A stretch of 18,399 nucleotides of DNA, taken from assembly GCA_002424645.1 (NCBI GenBank), contig DIKU01000087.1, positions 1 to 18,399 of the forward strand, in the 5' to 3' direction. Of the stretch, positions 5,004 to 14,143 are shown piece by piece. The notes under the pieces were generated by a model. The model saw only the letters and a program-made list of their open reading frames with translations, was not told the origin of the DNA and did no database searches. Source of the stretch: Pelobacter sp. UBA5610 (lineage in GTDB: Bacteria > Desulfobacterota > Desulfuromonadia > Desulfuromonadales > Syntrophotaleaceae). The position numbers and the translations under genes are program-made. The stretch's first letter is position 1, and the number at the start of each line of letters is the position of its first letter.

Positions 5004-7428
5004 GGAAAACCTGCAGCTAAAGAGAAGAGCAGCCAGACAAGACAGGTCGGGGGTCCGGGCCGGGTTCTGGTGCAACGTGCTGCTTTTTCTTTCCATACTG
5101 GTCTTTTATCCCGATAGCGCTCCGGCGGCAGGCCCGCAACCGTCATCGACCGGTTCGAAGGTGGCGATCACCATCAACGCGGCAAGTGAATACGACTATC
5201 CCCCTTTTTGTGTCATTAATGAGCAAGGGGAAGCGGATGGCTTCTCGGTGGAACTTCTTCGCGCCGCCCTTAAAGCGATGGGACATGAAGTGTCATTCAA
5301 GACCGGTCCCTGGGACCAAGTCAAGAAGAGCCTGATTCAAGGAGAAGTTCAGGTTCTCCCTTTGGTCGGCCGGACCCCGGAGCGGCAGCAGTTCTTTGAT
5401 TTTACTGTTCCCTATCTCACCTTGTACGGCACCATTGTGGTTCGCGAGGGGGAGACCGGCATAAACACTTTGGCTGACCTCGTCGGTCGACAGGTGGCGG
5501 TGATGCGTGGCGACAATGCCGAGGAGTTCGTGCGGCGCATTAATCTCGACGCCACCATTGTCACGACCAAGACCTTCGAAGAGGCTCTGCGCGAGCTCGC
5601 TGAGGGGCAACATGACGCGGTCATCATCCAGCGTCTGGTCGCCCTGCAATTGATTAAACAAGCCGACCTGGGCCACCAGATTTCCGTTGGTTCATCGCTG
5701 GACAGTTTTGCTCAATCATTTTGTTTTGCAGTACGCGGCGGTGATAAACACCTGCTCAGCCTGCTGAACGAAGGATTGTCGATCGTCATCGCCGACGGAA
5801 CCTTCCGCCGTCTGTATACTAAATGGTTTGCCCCGATTGAGACTGGCTTGAAAGAACGAAGCCGCATCATTGTCGGTGGTGACAGTAACTACCCGCCGTT
5901 TGAATACCTTGATGAAAACGGCGAACCGGCCGGCTACAACGTCGAGCTGACTAAAGCCATTGCCCGCCAGACGGGGCTGAATGTTGCCTTTCGACTCGGC
6001 ACCTGGGTTGAGATCCGCGAAGCGCTTGCCCGGGGCGAAATTGATGTGGTGCAGGGGATGTTCTACTCTCCTGAGCGGGAAAAATCTTTCGGATTCTCGC
6101 CGGCACATGCCGTGGTAAACCATGCAGTCGTCGTCAGAAATGACACCATAATGCCTGAAAGCCTTTCCTCGCTGGCCGGAAAATCGATCATGGTGATGCA
6201 AGGGGACATCATGCACGATGCTGCCATCGAGCAGGGCTACGAAGACCAACTCATTCTGGTTGCATCGCAAGAAGAAGCCTTGCAGCGTCTGTCTGCCGGT
6301 GAATATGATTGCGCCTTGGTGGCGAAAATCCCGGCCTATTACTGGATTGCCCAAAAAGGCTGGAACAATCTGCAGGTTTCTGACTATTCGGTGCGTTCTC
6401 CGGAGTATTGCTTTGCGGTTCCGGATAAAAACGACTGGCTGCTGCCCTTATTGTCAGAAGGGTTGGCAAACATCAAAGCCGCCGGTCAATACCGGCAGAT
6501 TTATGCTGCATGGCTCGGCGTCTATGAAAAAAACCAGCTTACACAATGGGAAATCGTGCAGCGTTTCTTCTGGATCATCATTCCCATTCTGGTGCTGTTA
6601 GTGGCCATGATCCTTTGGCTGTGGACATTGCGGATTACTGTGCGCAAGCGTACGGCCGAGCTGCGACAGGAAATTGTCGAACGGCAGCAGCGGGAAGCGG
6701 AAATCGCAACAAAAAACCTGGAATTGGACAAAAAAAATGCCGAACTGGAGCGTTTCACCTATAGCATCTCACATGATCTGAAAAGTCCTCTGGTGACGGT
6801 GAAGACCTTTCTCGGTTTTCTGAAAAAGGATCTGGAAGCAGGTGACCAGGAAAAAATTGGCCGCGATCTGCATTACATGCATAGTGCCACTAACAAGATG
6901 GGGCAACTGTTGGCTGATCTTCTAACCATGATCAAGGTCGGGCAGACAGGTTTGACCAAAGAACAAATAACCTTTCGTCATGTGGTCGAAGATGCCCTTT
7001 CGACACTGGCCGGCGCCATAACCGAGCACAATGTGCAGGTGCAGGTTGACGATGTTCCCCTCCTCCTTTATGGAGAGCGCACACAACTGGTCGCGATCTG
7101 GCAAAACCTCATCGATAACGCCATAAAATACCGCTCCCTCCACATTCCCCCGTCGATTGCAATCGGCCTGGAGCAGACGCATGAGGGACCGGTCTTCCAT
7201 CTCAGAGATAACGGCCGGGGGATCGATCCTTGCTACCAGGAGAAGATCTTCGGTCTTTTCGACCAGCTCAACCCCGCAATTGAGGGCTCAGGACTCGGTC
7301 TGGCGTTGGTGAAACGCATCGTGGAATTGAACAATGGACGAATCTGGGTGGAATCCTCAGGCAGTGAAACCGGGAGTTGTTTCAAATTCACCCTCCCTGC
7401 TGTCATCACAAACACAGGAGGTGCTTGA
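4996..7428 (+). CDS. Histidine kinase with tandem periplasmic solute-binding domains (BvgS/EvgS-like sensor)
   Basis: An 810-aa membrane sensor kinase. It has a signal segment at about 24-37 with likely cleavage near APAAG (42-46). Two family-3 solute-binding (Venus-flytrap) domains follow: about 55-280 (YDYPPFCVINEQG, GRTPERQQFFDF) and about 290-510 (SNYPPFEYLDENG, YSPEREKSFGF). A membrane helix at 523-545 and a coiled linker (RTAELRQEIVERQ) lead to the kinase. The phosphoacceptor is His593 (SISHDLKSPL); the N box is NLIDNAIKY 704-712, G1 RDNGRGID 737-744 and G2 GSGLGLAL 764-771. Binding of a small molecule, perhaps an amino acid, in the periplasm is inferred from the family. BvgS/EvgS carry PAS, receiver and HPt parts that are absent here. 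The next gene, a lone receiver 2 nt downstream, is the obvious partner. ATG 4996 has GAGG 5 nt upstream. Confidence 0.9.
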   Translation: MTVENLQLKRRAARQDRSGVRAGFWCNVLLFLSILVFYPDSAPAAGPQPSSTGSKVAITINAASEYDYPPFCVINEQGEADGFSVELLRAALKAMGHEVSFKTGPWDQVKKSLIQGEVQVLPLVGRTPERQQFFDFTVPYLTLYGTIVVREGETGINTLADLVGRQVAVMRGDNAEEFVRRINLDATIVTTKTFEEALRELAEGQHDAVIIQRLVALQLIKQADLGHQISVGSSLDSFAQSFCFAVRGGDKHLLSLLNEGLSIVIADGTFRRLYTKWFAPIETGLKERSRIIVGGDSNYPPFEYLDENGEPAGYNVELTKAIARQTGLNVAFRLGTWVEIREALARGEIDVVQGMFYSPEREKSFGFSPAHAVVNHAVVVRNDTIMPESLSSLAGKSIMVMQGDIMHDAAIEQGYEDQLILVASQEEALQRLSAGEYDCALVAKIPAYYWIAQKGWNNLQVSDYSVRSPEYCFAVPDKNDWLLPLLSEGLANIKAAGQYRQIYAAWLGVYEKNQLTQWEIVQRFFWIIIPILVLLVAMILWLWTLRITVRKRTAELRQEIVERQQREAEIATKNLELDKKNAELERFTYSISHDLKSPLVTVKTFLGFLKKDLEAGDQEKIGRDLHYMHSATNKMGQLLADLLTMIKVGQTGLTKEQITFRHVVEDALSTLAGAITEHNVQVQVDDVPLLLYGERTQLVAIWQNLIDNAIKYRSLHIPPSIAIGLEQTHEGPVFHLRDNGRGIDPCYQEKIFGLFDQLNPAIEGSGLGLALVKRIVELNNGRIWVESSGSETGSCFKFTLPAVITNTGGA

Positions 7429-7430
7429 TT

Positions 7431-7895
7431 ATGATGGGTGAACCGATTGTTATTTTGCTGGCCGAGGATGATCCGGCCCATGCCGAGATCGTACGCAGAA
7501 ATCTGGAAAGTTCTCGGATTATTAACCAGTTGCAACATGTGTCCGATGGACAGGAAGCCCTCGACTACCTTTACCGTCGCAATGTCTACAGTGATCCGGC
7601 CTGCTCGCCGCGACCAGGCCTGATTCTCCTCGATCTTCGCATGCCGAGAGTCGATGGTCTGCAGGTGCTAAAAACAGTCAAGAGTGATCCCTTCCTTGCC
7701 CGTATTCCCGTGGTGATCCTGACAACCTCGGCGGCCGAGACAGATATGGCCAAAGCATATGACTGTCATGCCAACAGCTATCTTGTCAAACCGTTAGATT
7801 TTAATAAATTTGCCGATTTGTTGAATCTTTTTGGTTATTACTGGCTGGTATGGAACCAGACGCCTAAACAGGACGAAGGTTCAACCCATGAATAA
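7431..7895 (+). CDS. Rcp1-like single-domain response regulator
   Basis: A 154-aa protein consisting of one receiver domain and no output. The acidic pocket is EDD (12-14), the phosphoacceptor Asp68 (LILLDLRMP), the switch Thr98 and the Lys120 (YLVKP). The insertion between helix 2 and strand 3 (YLYRRNVYSDPACSPRPG) and the extended C-terminus are typical of the Rcp1 group, which partners bacteriophytochrome-like kinases. ATG 7431 is chosen because AGGAGG 7416-7421 lies 9 nt upstream. It starts 2 nt after the preceding kinase and overlaps the next gene by 8 nt. It should take phosphate from the kinase upstream. Without an output domain it must act by protein contact or as an intermediate in a relay. 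Confidence 0.9.
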   Translation: MMGEPIVILLAEDDPAHAEIVRRNLESSRIINQLQHVSDGQEALDYLYRRNVYSDPACSPRPGLILLDLRMPRVDGLQVLKTVKSDPFLARIPVVILTTSAAETDMAKAYDCHANSYLVKPLDFNKFADLLNLFGYYWLVWNQTPKQDEGSTHE

Positions 7896-9996
7896 CGAGG
7901 TGACGAAGATTCTCATCGTCGAAGATGATGCGGCACACGCTGAAGCAATCTCTCGGGCGTTTAAGGGGGCAAACCCCGAAGTGCGCGTAGAGATTGTTAA
8001 CACGCTCCAGGGCTATCGCTTGTCTGTGGCTAAAAAAACGCCGGATATCGTCTTGATGGACCTGAATCTGCCCGATGGCCGCGCCATCGAAGTCTTGAAT
8101 CACCTGGAAGCAGGAAAAGACTTCCCGCTGCTGATCATGACCGCCTACGGCAATGAAGGGCTGGCGGTTGAAGCCATGAAGGCCGGGGCCTTCGATTATC
8201 TGGTCAAATCTGCCGAAACGTTCGCCCGCATGCCCAAGACCGTGTCGAGTGCTCTGCGGGAATGGAGGCTGCGCCAGGAGCATCAGAAGGTTGAGAAAGC
8301 GCTGCACGAAAGCGAGGAACGCTTTCGTGCTCTGCTCCAGGAAGTTCCATCCATCGCTTGTCAGGGCTATGCCATGGACGGGACGGTCCAATTCTGGAAC
8401 CAGGCCTCAGAGAAATTCTATGGGTACACGGCCGATGAAGCCATCGGGAAAAACATGCTGGAACTGATCATTCCGCCGGAAATGCGTGACGAGGTAAAGA
8501 TTGCCATGCAGACGATGGGGGCAACGTGTCAGGGCATCCCGCCCGCCGAAATCTGCCTGATGCACAAGAATGGAACCGGGGTGGAAGTCTATTCCAGTCA
8601 TGTCGTTCTGAAAAAGTCCGGCGATCCGCCCGAACTTTTTTGCCTGGACGTCGATATCACCGAGCGCAAGCGTTACGAAAAACGGCTGGAACATCAGTCC
8701 ACTCACGATGATCTGACCGGGTTGGCGAATCGGGCTTTGCTGCACGATCGCCTGAGCCAGTCCCTGCACTATGCCCACCGCTCCGGGCGGCTGGTGGCAG
8801 TACTGCTGGCCGATCTCGACCGTTTCAAGATCATCAACGACAGCCTCGGTCATGACTTCGGCGATCAGCTCCTGTGCGCCGTGGCGCAGCGTCTCCTTGA
8901 AAATGTCCGCGAGGCAGACACCGTGGCTCGTTTGGGAGGGGACGAATTTGTCATTCTCCTGGCCGAGGTGGCTGAGGTGGAGGACGTGGGCCTGATCGCC
9001 AGGAAAATTCTCGACAATCTGAGCCGACCCTACCAGATCGGCAATCGGGAAATCATTATAACCGCCAGTCTGGGCATCAGTCTTTACCCCAATGATAGTG
9101 ATAACGGCGCCCTGCTGATTCGCAATGCCGACATAGCCATGTACCGGGCCAAACGGGACGACCGCAGCAATTTCTGTTTTTATACCGCCGAGATGAACAA
9201 GCATATTCAGGAAACGCTCGACCTCGAAGGCGAATTACGACATGCCCTGGAACGGCAGGAGTTCTCTCTGCACTACCAGCCCAAGGTCGACCTGTCCAGT
9301 GGCTGCGTTATTGGCTGCGAAGCGCTGGTCCGCTGGCGCCATCCGCAGCGCGGGCTGGTTTCTCCGGCAGACTTCATTCCTCTGGCCGAGGAGACAGGAT
9401 TGATTGTCCCTCTCGGTGCCTGGGTTATGAAGGAAGCGTGTCAACAGGCCAGAGATTGGCAGGCGATGGGGTTGCCGTCCATAGGAGTCGCCGTCAATCT
9501 TTCGTCGCGGCAATTTCGCAAGGGAGATCTGCCTCAGGTCGTCAGAGAAATTCTGCAAGAGACCGGTCTCGAGCCGCGCTTGCTGGAGCTGGAGCTCACC
9601 GAAAGTATCGTCATGGATAATCCCGCCAAGGCAGAGCAGACCATGCGTATTCTCAAGGAAATGGGAGTAAAATTGAGTCTTGATGACTTCGGCACCGGTT
9701 ATTCCAGCCTCAACTATCTGCGGCGCTTTCCGGTCGATAGTCTGAAGATTGACCGTTCCTTTATCCGCGACGTAGCCACCGATCCCAGTGGCGCTTCCGT
9801 CGTGACCAGCATCATCGATATTGCGCACAATCTGGGTCTGACCGCTGTTTCTGAAGGGGTGGAAACTCGTGAGCAACTGGCCTTCCTTGTCGACCGTTCC
9901 TGTGACATGTTTCAAGGGTATCTCTTCAGCAAACCTTTGCCCGCCGAGGATTTTGCCGCCCTGCTGCGCGAGGGACGAAAATTGAGCTTTGATTGA
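7888..9996 (+). CDS. REC-PAS-GGDEF-EAL cyclic-di-GMP enzyme
   Basis: A soluble 702-aa protein. The receiver (about 5-125) has EDD 12-14, Asp58 (LMDLNLP), Thr85 and Lys107. A PAS domain follows (about 140-260, ending DITERKRYEKRLEHQSTHDD). The GGDEF domain (about 270-430) has GGDEF 350-354 with an intact inhibitory I-site R341-x-x-D344. The EAL domain (about 445-690) has EAL 478-480, NLSSRQF, ELTES, DDFGTGYSSL 599-608, KIDRSF and SEGVET. Both halves keep their catalytic signatures, so synthesis and hydrolysis of c-di-GMP are both plausible, with phosphorylation or PAS ligands setting the balance. ATG 7888 overlaps the upstream receiver's end (GAAGG is the ribosome site); a longer frame to 7831 only shadows that gene. 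This is the only recognisable output enzyme in the array. Confidence 0.93.
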   Translation: MNNEVTKILIVEDDAAHAEAISRAFKGANPEVRVEIVNTLQGYRLSVAKKTPDIVLMDLNLPDGRAIEVLNHLEAGKDFPLLIMTAYGNEGLAVEAMKAGAFDYLVKSAETFARMPKTVSSALREWRLRQEHQKVEKALHESEERFRALLQEVPSIACQGYAMDGTVQFWNQASEKFYGYTADEAIGKNMLELIIPPEMRDEVKIAMQTMGATCQGIPPAEICLMHKNGTGVEVYSSHVVLKKSGDPPELFCLDVDITERKRYEKRLEHQSTHDDLTGLANRALLHDRLSQSLHYAHRSGRLVAVLLADLDRFKIINDSLGHDFGDQLLCAVAQRLLENVREADTVARLGGDEFVILLAEVAEVEDVGLIARKILDNLSRPYQIGNREIIITASLGISLYPNDSDNGALLIRNADIAMYRAKRDDRSNFCFYTAEMNKHIQETLDLEGELRHALERQEFSLHYQPKVDLSSGCVIGCEALVRWRHPQRGLVSPADFIPLAEETGLIVPLGAWVMKEACQQARDWQAMGLPSIGVAVNLSSRQFRKGDLPQVVREILQETGLEPRLLELELTESIVMDNPAKAEQTMRILKEMGVKLSLDDFGTGYSSLNYLRRFPVDSLKIDRSFIRDVATDPSGASVVTSIIDIAHNLGLTAVSEGVETREQLAFLVDRSCDMFQGYLFSKPLPAEDFAALLREGRKLSFD

Positions 9997-10064
9997 CAGG
10001 AAAGCTGCAGTCCGTTGACGAGGGCTGGGCATTCAACATTTAGCGGAAGCAAAGGAATCCATAC

Positions 10065-11930
10065 GTGAGCACGCTGGCCAAAACAAGCGAATTTCGCGCT
10101 ATGCGCCCGCTTCTCCTTGCGAGCCTTGTTTTTCTGTTAGTTTCTGCTGCGGCGACGACCTTTATCTGGAACCTGCAACAGCGCTTGTTGCAGGAAGAAA
10201 GAACACGGGTCGCTGCCCTCGCTGGTGACCATGCAAATGCTCTCCAGCGCAACATCGAACACGTCTTGTCCGCGACGTATGCCCTTGCAGCTATGGTACG
10301 CCAAGGTCAGGGTGATTTCCCCAATTTTGCAGAAGTTGCCCAACAGATGCTTCCGCTCTATCCGGGAGCAGACTCTCTTCAACTCGCACCCGGTGGTGTC
10401 ACGCGGCAAATTGTCCCTCTGGCGGGCAATGAAAAGGGGGTAGGTCGCGAACTTCTGATTGACCCTTTGCGCAACAAGGAAGCCCTGCTCGCCCGGGATA
10501 GCGGTAAACTCACCCTCGCCGGGCCCTTTGAACTTATTCAGGGAGGGATGGGAGCTATCGGACGCTTTCCGGTGTTTCTCGATGATGCCTCTGACAACAA
10601 ATTGTTTTGGGGGTTTACATCCGTTGTTATGCGTTTTCCTGACCTCCTCGACAGCGTCCGTTTACCCCGGTTGGCTGAGGATAATTTTGCCTACGAACTC
10701 TGGCGCATTCACCCGGACACCGGTGAGAAGCAAACCATCACTTCATCGTCATCCCCTCTGTCGACTCCCCCGGTCAATCAAATTCTGAACCTGCCAAACG
10801 GCATCTGGACGCTCAGTGTGGCGCCCGTCAAGGGGTGGGGGAACCCCGTCGAGCGGTCGCTTATGGGCGTGTTCGGTTTGTTGTTCAGCCTGCTTCTGGC
10901 CTGGCTGACCAAATTGCTGGTTGAATCCAAAAATTACAAGGCCGGACTGGAAGAGTTAGTCAGCACCCGCACCACAGAAATCAAGGAGGCCAAAGAACAC
11001 CTGCGTCTGCTGGAGGACAACCTGCCTGACAGTTATATCTACCAGTACCTCCGCGAAGCGGACAAAACTCCGCAACTTCTCTACCTGAGCGCCGGGGTGG
11101 AGCAATTGCACGGCATAAACCGGGAAGAGGTGCTGCAGGACGCCGCTACGCTCTTCCGGCAGATCGATCCGGAGCAGATTCCCGCCGTACTGACGGCAGA
11201 TGCGGCCAGTACAAAGAATTTGACTGACTTCCAGATGGAATTGCGCATGCGGCGTGCCGATGGGCAGTGGCGTTGGTTGGAGGTTCACTCCCGCCCACGG
11301 ATAAATGTCGACGGCCCAATCATGTGGGATGGTGTGGTGTCGGACATTACCGCCCTGAAACAAGTCGAGGCGGAATTGCGGCACAGTGAAGCGCGATATC
11401 GGGAGCTGTTTGTTGTCAATCCCCACCCCATGTGGGTCTATGACCTGGACACCCTGGCATTTCTGGCCGTCAATGACGCGGCGGTAAGCCACTATGGCTA
11501 CAGCCGGGAAGACTTTCTCGCCATGACCATCCGTGAGATTCACTCGCCTGAGGAAGTGCCGAGACTTCTTGCCAATGTCTCCAGCGTGAGCACCGGTGTT
11601 GATAAAGCCGGCCGCTGGTGGCATTGCAAAAAGGACGGCAGTCTTATCCTCGTCGAAATCACCTCTCACACGCTGGTCTTCGCTGGCCGTCCGGCAGAAC
11701 TCGTTGTTGCCTACGACATCACCAAACGCCATCTCGTCGAAGAAAAAATCCGGATGCTCAACGCCGAACTGGAGCAGCGGGTGGCGGAAAGGACCCGGGA
11801 ATTTGAGGCCAAGAACGCCGAACTGGAAAGATTAAACCACCTTTTTGTCGGCCGTGAACTGCGGATGCGGGAATTGAAGCAGCAAATCGCCGCCATGGAG
11901 CAGCTGACATCCTCGGGAGGTCAAACATGA
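10065..11930 (+). CDS. CHASE-type membrane sensor with two PAS domains and no kinase domain
   Basis: A 621-aa protein. Membrane helix 1 is about 14-36, followed by a CHASE-like periplasmic domain (about 55-245, including LQLAPGGVTRQIVPLAGNEK and LAGPFELIQGGMG). Helix 2 is about 265-286, PAS domain 1 about 310-430 and PAS domain 2 about 440-555. A coiled coil with NAELERLNHLFVGRELRMRE runs over about 560-615. It then ends: no H box, ATPase, GGDEF or other output. The stop overlaps the next kinase's start by 4 nt (ATGA), so the two are likely made together, and the coiled coil could dock on that kinase. The start is GTG 10065 with AAAGGA 8 nt upstream; an in-frame ATG at 10101 would remove part of the anchor region. 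CHASE domains generally sense small molecules outside the membrane. Confidence 0.85.
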   Translation: MSTLAKTSEFRAMRPLLLASLVFLLVSAAATTFIWNLQQRLLQEERTRVAALAGDHANALQRNIEHVLSATYALAAMVRQGQGDFPNFAEVAQQMLPLYPGADSLQLAPGGVTRQIVPLAGNEKGVGRELLIDPLRNKEALLARDSGKLTLAGPFELIQGGMGAIGRFPVFLDDASDNKLFWGFTSVVMRFPDLLDSVRLPRLAEDNFAYELWRIHPDTGEKQTITSSSSPLSTPPVNQILNLPNGIWTLSVAPVKGWGNPVERSLMGVFGLLFSLLLAWLTKLLVESKNYKAGLEELVSTRTTEIKEAKEHLRLLEDNLPDSYIYQYLREADKTPQLLYLSAGVEQLHGINREEVLQDAATLFRQIDPEQIPAVLTADAASTKNLTDFQMELRMRRADGQWRWLEVHSRPRINVDGPIMWDGVVSDITALKQVEAELRHSEARYRELFVVNPHPMWVYDLDTLAFLAVNDAAVSHYGYSREDFLAMTIREIHSPEEVPRLLANVSSVSTGVDKAGRWWHCKKDGSLILVEITSHTLVFAGRPAELVVAYDITKRHLVEEKIRMLNAELEQRVAERTREFEAKNAELERLNHLFVGRELRMRELKQQIAAMEQLTSSGGQT

Positions 11931-13696
11931 AGCGCCAGCCCGGGCTCCGCTTCCCCTTTTACATCGTCTTCATTTATTTTGTTGTCGGCGCAGTCTGGAT
12001 CATTACTTCGGATCTGCTGGTGACGCAATTTGTCCCGGCGCAATATTACAAGCTGGTCTCGATTGCCAAGGGTTGGTTGTTCATCGCTGTAACTGCCGCC
12101 ATCCTGGCCTTATTGCTTCGCCGCTATCACAAAGCGTTAGTCGCTCAAGAACGGCGTGTGCGAGAAATCATCGACAATCTGCCCAGCCCCCTTTATGTCT
12201 TTGACCCTGACGGTAAAGCTCTTCTCATCAACCGGGCCTTGGCCGATCTTTGCGGTTCCGGTATCGAAAATGCCGTGGGGAAGAGTCGTGAGGATCTTGG
12301 TATCGACGCCGAGGCCGCGGCTGAACACCGCTCTAACGATCTGGTAATATTCGAAACAGGACAGACGCTGATCAGAGAGGAATTCATCCCGCAAGCTGAC
12401 GGCCGCCACATCTATCTGACGGTCAAATTCCCTCTGACCGCCGACGATGGCTCCATTGAGGGCGTCTGCGGGATCTCTACTGACATCACCGAGCGGAAAA
12501 AAATCGAAGAAGCGCTCCGTGCCAGCGAGGAAAAATTCCGGGCCATTTTTGAAGTCGCGTCTGTAGGAATTGTCCACGCTGATTTTCAGAAGGAAAAGAT
12601 CCTTGTTAATAATGAAAAATACCTTGAAATAACCGGCTACACTGCCGACGAATTACGTTCTCTGCGCTTTTCCGAGCTTACCCATCCGGACGATCGCCAA
12701 CGGGATTGGGAAATTCTCAGCCGGGCGGCGCGGGGTGAAGCTCCCTACTGTAATGAAAAACGCTATGTTCGTAAGGACGGATCCATTGTCTGGGTAAAAC
12801 TGAATGTCGCGTTCATTCGTGACAATGCCGGCCAACCTCTCTACACAGTCGCTATCTGCGAAGATATCACTGACAAGAAACTGATCGATGAAAAATTGCT
12901 CAACTATCAGACAGGGTTGGAAGATGTGGTCAAAGCGCGGACCAGAGAACTGGAAGAAACCAAGCTGGCCCTGATCAACATCGTAGAGGATTTAAATCAG
13001 AAAACAGAAGAACTGGCCGCGACCAACCGGGAGCTGGAGTCCTTCTCCTACTCTGTTTCCCACGACCTGAAGGCACCGTTACGCGGCATTGACGGCTACA
13101 GCCGGCTGCTTGAGGAAGAATATCACGACCAGATCGATGCCGAGGGGCGCTGTTTTCTCGCCAATATTCGCCAGGGCACCGCACAGATGCACCAATTGAT
13201 CGGGGATCTTCTTGCCTATTCACGGATGGAGCGAAGCGCCTTGCAACGCGTTGTCATCGACCTGCCAGCACTGATGCGAACGGTGCTGGCCGAGCGCGAG
13301 CTGGAAATGGCGCAGGCCGGGGTGCAGTTATCCCTGGATCTGCCCGATCTGCAGGTTCGCGCCGACCGCGACGGCCTGGCTCTGGTGTTGCGCAACCTGC
13401 TGGAGAACGCCCTGAAGTTCAGCCGGGACGCTCGACCGCCGGAGGTGGAGATTGGTGTACGCGTTGAGGGCGACAGGGCCGTTCTGTGGGTGAGAGACAA
13501 TGGCATCGGCTTCGACATGAAATTCCACGACCGTATTTTCGATATGTTTCAGCGTCTTCAGCGCTCTGAAGACTACCCGGGCACCGGTATTGGTTTGGCC
13601 CTGGTCCGCAAGGCGATGCAGCGCATGGGGGGACGGGTGTGGGCTGATAGTGCCCCGCATGCGGGCGCCACCTTTTTTCTGGAGTTGTCGCGATGA
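11927..13696 (+). CDS. Membrane PAS-PAS sensor histidine kinase
   Basis: A 589-aa kinase. Two membrane helices (about 11-33 and 46-65) enclose only about a dozen outside residues. PAS 1 (about 75-190, ending ISTDITERKKIEEAL), PAS 2 (about 200-318) and a coiled coil (ARTRELEETKLAL) follow. His379 lies in SYSVSHDLKAPLRGIDGYSR, a phytochrome-like HisKA core; the N box is NLLENALKF 490-498, G1 RDNGIGF 523-529 and G2 GTGIGLAL 552-559. All catalytic motifs are complete. With almost no extracellular part, signals probably come through the PAS domains, the membrane, or the CHASE protein encoded just upstream with an ATGA overlap. Its stop in turn overlaps the start of a lone receiver (ATGA), its likely phosphotransfer partner. 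Confidence 0.92.
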   Translation: MKRQPGLRFPFYIVFIYFVVGAVWIITSDLLVTQFVPAQYYKLVSIAKGWLFIAVTAAILALLLRRYHKALVAQERRVREIIDNLPSPLYVFDPDGKALLINRALADLCGSGIENAVGKSREDLGIDAEAAAEHRSNDLVIFETGQTLIREEFIPQADGRHIYLTVKFPLTADDGSIEGVCGISTDITERKKIEEALRASEEKFRAIFEVASVGIVHADFQKEKILVNNEKYLEITGYTADELRSLRFSELTHPDDRQRDWEILSRAARGEAPYCNEKRYVRKDGSIVWVKLNVAFIRDNAGQPLYTVAICEDITDKKLIDEKLLNYQTGLEDVVKARTRELEETKLALINIVEDLNQKTEELAATNRELESFSYSVSHDLKAPLRGIDGYSRLLEEEYHDQIDAEGRCFLANIRQGTAQMHQLIGDLLAYSRMERSALQRVVIDLPALMRTVLAERELEMAQAGVQLSLDLPDLQVRADRDGLALVLRNLLENALKFSRDARPPEVEIGVRVEGDRAVLWVRDNGIGFDMKFHDRIFDMFQRLQRSEDYPGTGIGLALVRKAMQRMGGRVWADSAPHAGATFFLELSR

Positions 13697-14124
13697 ATGC
13701 TTCTCTGCGAAACCGTTCTATCTTGTTGGTGGAAGATAACCCCACCGATGTCGATCTGACCCTGCGCGCCTTTGCCAAGCGCAAACTAATCAATCCAGTC
13801 TCTGTTGCCCGCGACGGGGAAGAAGCGCTGACCTGGATAGGGCGATGGGAAGCAGGAGAGCCGCTGCCGCTGGTAATCCTTCTCGATTTAAAGCTCCCGC
13901 GGCTGCATGGCCTGGAGGTGTTGACCCAGTTAAAAAATTCTTCTGTGAGTCGAGACATTCCGGTGGTGATTCTGACTTCCTCGGACGAAGATCAGGATAT
14001 ATCCGCAGCTTACCGGCTCGGCGCCAACTCATACATTGTCAAACCGGTGAACTTCGAAAAGTTTCTCGAAGTCGTTGACCGGATTGAACTTTATTGGTGC
14101 GTCACCAACCAGCCGAAACGCTGA
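13693..14124 (+). CDS. Second Rcp1-like single-domain response regulator
   Basis: A 143-aa lone receiver: VEDN (13-16), phosphoacceptor Asp65 (VILLDLKLP), Thr95, Lys117 (YIVKP). It shares the Rcp1-type layout and C-terminal motif (F-L-x-V-x-x-x-I-E-L-Y-W) with the receiver at 7431-7895, so the two are paralogues. ATG 13693 overlaps the upstream kinase stop (ATGA), and GGAG 13680-13683 lies inside that gene. Coupled translation points to phosphate transfer from that kinase. As there is no output domain, it may pass phosphate or interact with the receiver-bearing proteins of the array. Confidence 0.9.
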   Translation: MNASLRNRSILLVEDNPTDVDLTLRAFAKRKLINPVSVARDGEEALTWIGRWEAGEPLPLVILLDLKLPRLHGLEVLTQLKNSSVSRDIPVVILTSSDEDQDISAAYRLGANSYIVKPVNFEKFLEVVDRIELYWCVTNQPKR

Positions 14125-14143
14125 ACCCAAAAGGGGGGCGAAA

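Noticed and set aside
8407..9204. 265-codon open frame on the minus strand
   Set aside because: It lies wholly antisense to the PAS-GGDEF part of the c-di-GMP enzyme, and its translation shows no domain. GC-rich codon use on the plus strand readily opens the opposite frame. The same holds for the minus-strand frames at 9235-10032, 10956-11732 and 5716-6354.
9993..10043. Possible internal promoter before the CHASE gene (TTGACA at 9993-9998, TTGACG at 10015-10020)
   Set aside because: Neither has a reasonable -10 box at 16-18 bp; the best is ATTTAG. The 68-nt gap may hold a promoter, but the sequence does not support one.
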